From Bacteroidales bacterium UBA3724 (GTDB taxonomy: Bacteria; Bacteroidota; Bacteroidia; Bacteroidales; P3), in assembly GCA_002371315.1 (NCBI GenBank), contig DFHL01000090.1:2655-18263 (forward strand): a stretch of 15,609 nucleotides of DNA. Direction: 5' to 3'. Shown here piece after piece: positions 14,971-15,609 of this stretch; position 1 is the first letter of the stretch, and each line of letters begins with the position of its first letter. Made by a program: the position numbers and the translations under genes. The notes beneath the pieces are model-generated. The model was not told the origin of the DNA, ran no database searches, and saw only the letters and a program-made list of their open reading frames with translations.

Positions 14971-15060
14971 TGGCGGAGAGACAGGGATTCGAACCCTGGG
15001 ACCAGCAAGCTGGTCAACGGTTTTCGAGACCGCCCCGATCGACCACTCCGGCATCTCTCC
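14971..15060 (-). tRNA. tRNA-Ser, anticodon CGA
   Basis: A 90-nt class II tRNA. The acceptor arms GGAGAGA (15054-15060) and TCTCTCC (14975-14981) pair, followed by discriminator G and an encoded CCA (14971-14973). The anticodon stem GCGGT/ACCGT carries the loop CTCGAAA, giving anticodon CGA (reads UCG). The long variable arm GACCAGC-TT-GCTGGTC and the T-arm CAGGG-TTCGAAT-CCCTG are intact. It has its own promoter and terminator. Confidence 0.97.
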
Positions 15061-15118
15061 TTGAACATCAGAAGGTTAGAACGATTTTCGGCGTTTCAAC
15101 TCCCCTGTTTTCGGATTG

Positions 15119-15148
15119 CAAAGATACACACTTTTTTTGATATGCAAG
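15119..15148 (-). promoter_or_regulatory. Promoter of tRNA-Ser
   Basis: TATCTTTG on the minus strand (15119-15126) is a perfect -7 box; CTTG (15145-15148) lies 18 nt upstream, slightly closer than the usual 19-21. The tRNA begins about 60 nt downstream, leaving a 5' leader for RNase P to remove. Confidence 0.7.
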
Positions 15149-15159
15149 GATTTTTTTTG

Positions 15160-15175
15160 TTTTTTTGCAAAAAAA
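15160..15175. repeat. T7-GC-A7 palindrome
   Basis: A homopolymeric palindrome, TTTTTTTGCAAAAAAA. It may fold as a weak terminator in either direction, or be slippage-prone sequence at the border of the repeat region. Confidence 0.4.
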
Positions 15176-15215
15176 AGAGGAAAACAGGGATAACGACAGG
15201 AAGCGACAAACGAGA

Positions 15216-15242
15216 AAGTAAATGGTCAAAAATAGCGTTCAT
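15216..15242. repeat. Dispersed element, copy B (core)
   Basis: AAGTAAATGGTCAAAA followed by ATAGCGTTCAT. Its 27 bases differ from copy C at two positions. On the minus strand it reads ATG...TATTTTTGACC, which contains TATTTTTG, a match to the -7 consensus. Confidence 0.65.
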
Positions 15243-15250
15243 ATATATAT

Positions 15251-15418
15251 TTAAACAGCAATTATCGGCAATTAAACAGCAATTTCTTCGAACGCAAGTG
15301 ACCTGCGATAAGTGACCTGTGACACGAGCGAGTTCATACCACTTGCCACAGGTCATTAACGTCCGACAAAAACAATTTCCGGTTAATTGCTGTTAAATTG
15401 CTGATAATTGCTGTTAAA
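15251..15418. repeat. 34-bp inverted repeat pair with 100-nt loop
   Basis: Arms at 15251-15284 and 15385-15418 pair at 31 of 34 positions. Both are made of 10-11-bp units of the form AATTGCTGTTA or its complement. The loop holds a 14-bp tandem duplication AAGTGACCTGYGAY (15296-15309, 15310-15323), part of which (TGACCTGTG, 15313-15321) pairs perfectly with CACAGGTCA (15347-15355). Confidence 0.85.
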
Positions 15419-15434
15419 TAATATAATTGACGGA

Positions 15435-15454
15435 CATTCACGTTCATTCACGTT
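15435..15454. repeat. Tandem 10-bp direct repeat
   Basis: CATTCACGTT occurs twice in a row inside the left bulge of the nested palindrome; it is not matched on the right side. Confidence 0.8.
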
Positions 15455-15455
15455 C

Positions 15456-15583
15456 AAAAAAAATTTCCGGATAATTCCTGGCCAATTTCTGGCAATTCCT
15501 GTTAAGTAAATGGTCAAAAATAACTTTCATTTTTTAACAGGAATTACCAGAAATTGGCCAGGAATTAACCAGAAATTTATTTT
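15456..15583. repeat. 50-bp inverted repeat with 28-nt loop
   Basis: Arms 15456-15505 and 15534-15583 pair at 46 of 50 positions; the inner 33 bp (15473-15505 with 15534-15566) have a single mismatch. The arms are runs of 10-11-bp units of the form AATTNCYGGNN, and the loop (15506-15533) is almost exactly the dispersed element, copy C. Confidence 0.9.
15504..15535. repeat. Dispersed element, copy C, forming the palindrome loop
   Basis: AAGTAAATGGTCAAAA ... CATTTTTT, 28 of 32 bases identical to copy A at 7974-8005. On the minus strand it starts a 28-codon reading frame (MKVIFDHLLNRN...), which runs through the left arm of the palindrome. Confidence 0.7.
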
Positions 15584-15609
15584 TATTTTAACAGCAATTA
15601 TCAGCAATT

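Larger units (their letters stand above)
15396..15609. repeat. Outer arms of a nested palindrome, open at the window edge
   Basis: The 23 bases at 15396-15418 are the exact reverse complement of the last 23 bases of the window, 15587-15609. They enclose the 50-bp arms at 15456-15583, so about 214 bp can fold as one long hairpin with a 37-nt bulge on the left (15419-15455) and three bases on the right. Pairing probably continues beyond the window. Confidence 0.85.

Noticed and set aside
15296..15355. Integron attC or retron msr/msd-like structure
   Set aside because: No attC core sites, integrase or reverse transcriptase gene is visible; hairpins alone do not identify either.
15096..15356. 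86-codon minus-strand frame
   Set aside because: It is composed of repeat DNA, homopolymer runs and the tRNA promoter, with no conserved domain.
15443..15530. 28-codon minus-strand frame MKVIFDHLLNRN... in the palindrome
   Set aside because: The other two copies of the element diverge by amino-acid-changing substitutions and different tails, which argues against a conserved peptide.
15251..15609. CRISPR array
   Set aside because: Repeats are short (about 11 bp), degenerate, contiguous and inverted; there are no constant repeats separated by unique spacers and no cas genes.

Overview
The window reads as a chromosomal segment of an anaerobic Bacteroidota bacterium, most likely order Bacteroidales. 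The support is TAnnTTTG-type -7 promoter boxes (mostly TATCTTTG) with -33 TTTG/CTTG elements, GC-rich genes separated by very AT-rich spacers, weak or absent Shine-Dalgarno sequences, and Bacteroidota-typical families (GWxTD protein, OMP_b-brl_2-like barrel, DUF4143-type ATPase, periplasmic DPP IV). Genus cannot be fixed from the sequence alone.

Layout, left to right. (1) Minus strand, 1-1386: the first 247 codons of L-erythro-3,5-diaminohexanoate dehydrogenase (kdd, lysine fermentation), running off the left edge, and a low-molecular-weight protein tyrosine phosphatase; each has a readable promoter. (2) Plus strand, 1559-7973: a small membrane-anchored lipocalin-like protein, a secreted GWxTD protein, a lipid A-type acyltransferase translationally coupled (4-bp overlap) to a family 2 glycosyltransferase, glutamyl-tRNA synthetase, and a membrane-anchored OmpH/Skp-like coiled-coil protein, closed by a strong terminator. 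Several of these point to envelope biogenesis. (3) 7974-8416: a repeat-rich spacer with 12-bp tandem repeats, a 68-bp palindrome and a dispersed element. (4) 8417-9199 minus: an outer-membrane beta-barrel protein. (5) 9200-9700: an AT-rich spacer with two related palindromes, the second carrying the -33 box of the following gene. (6) 9701-11164 plus: an AAA ATPase with a DUF4143/nuclease-like C-terminus. (7) 11347-12426 plus: an ECF sigma factor followed 12 bp later by a four-helix membrane protein, a plausible sigma/anti-sigma pair. (8) 12590-14827 minus: a secreted dipeptidyl peptidase IV with its full active site. (9) 14971-15060 minus: tRNA-Ser(CGA) with promoter and terminator. (10) 15217-15609: a dense nest of palindromes built from degenerate 11-bp units, continuing past the right edge.

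The genes are recognisable families and none forms an obvious new defence or mobile system. The least explained material is the non-coding DNA: three tandem-repeat families with periods of 7, 11 and 12 bp, large imperfect palindromes at 8139-8206 and 15396-15609, and a 32-bp element present three times (7974, 15216, 15504), once as the loop of a large palindrome. These look like one class of dispersed intergenic element in this genome, and they are what deserves a second look.
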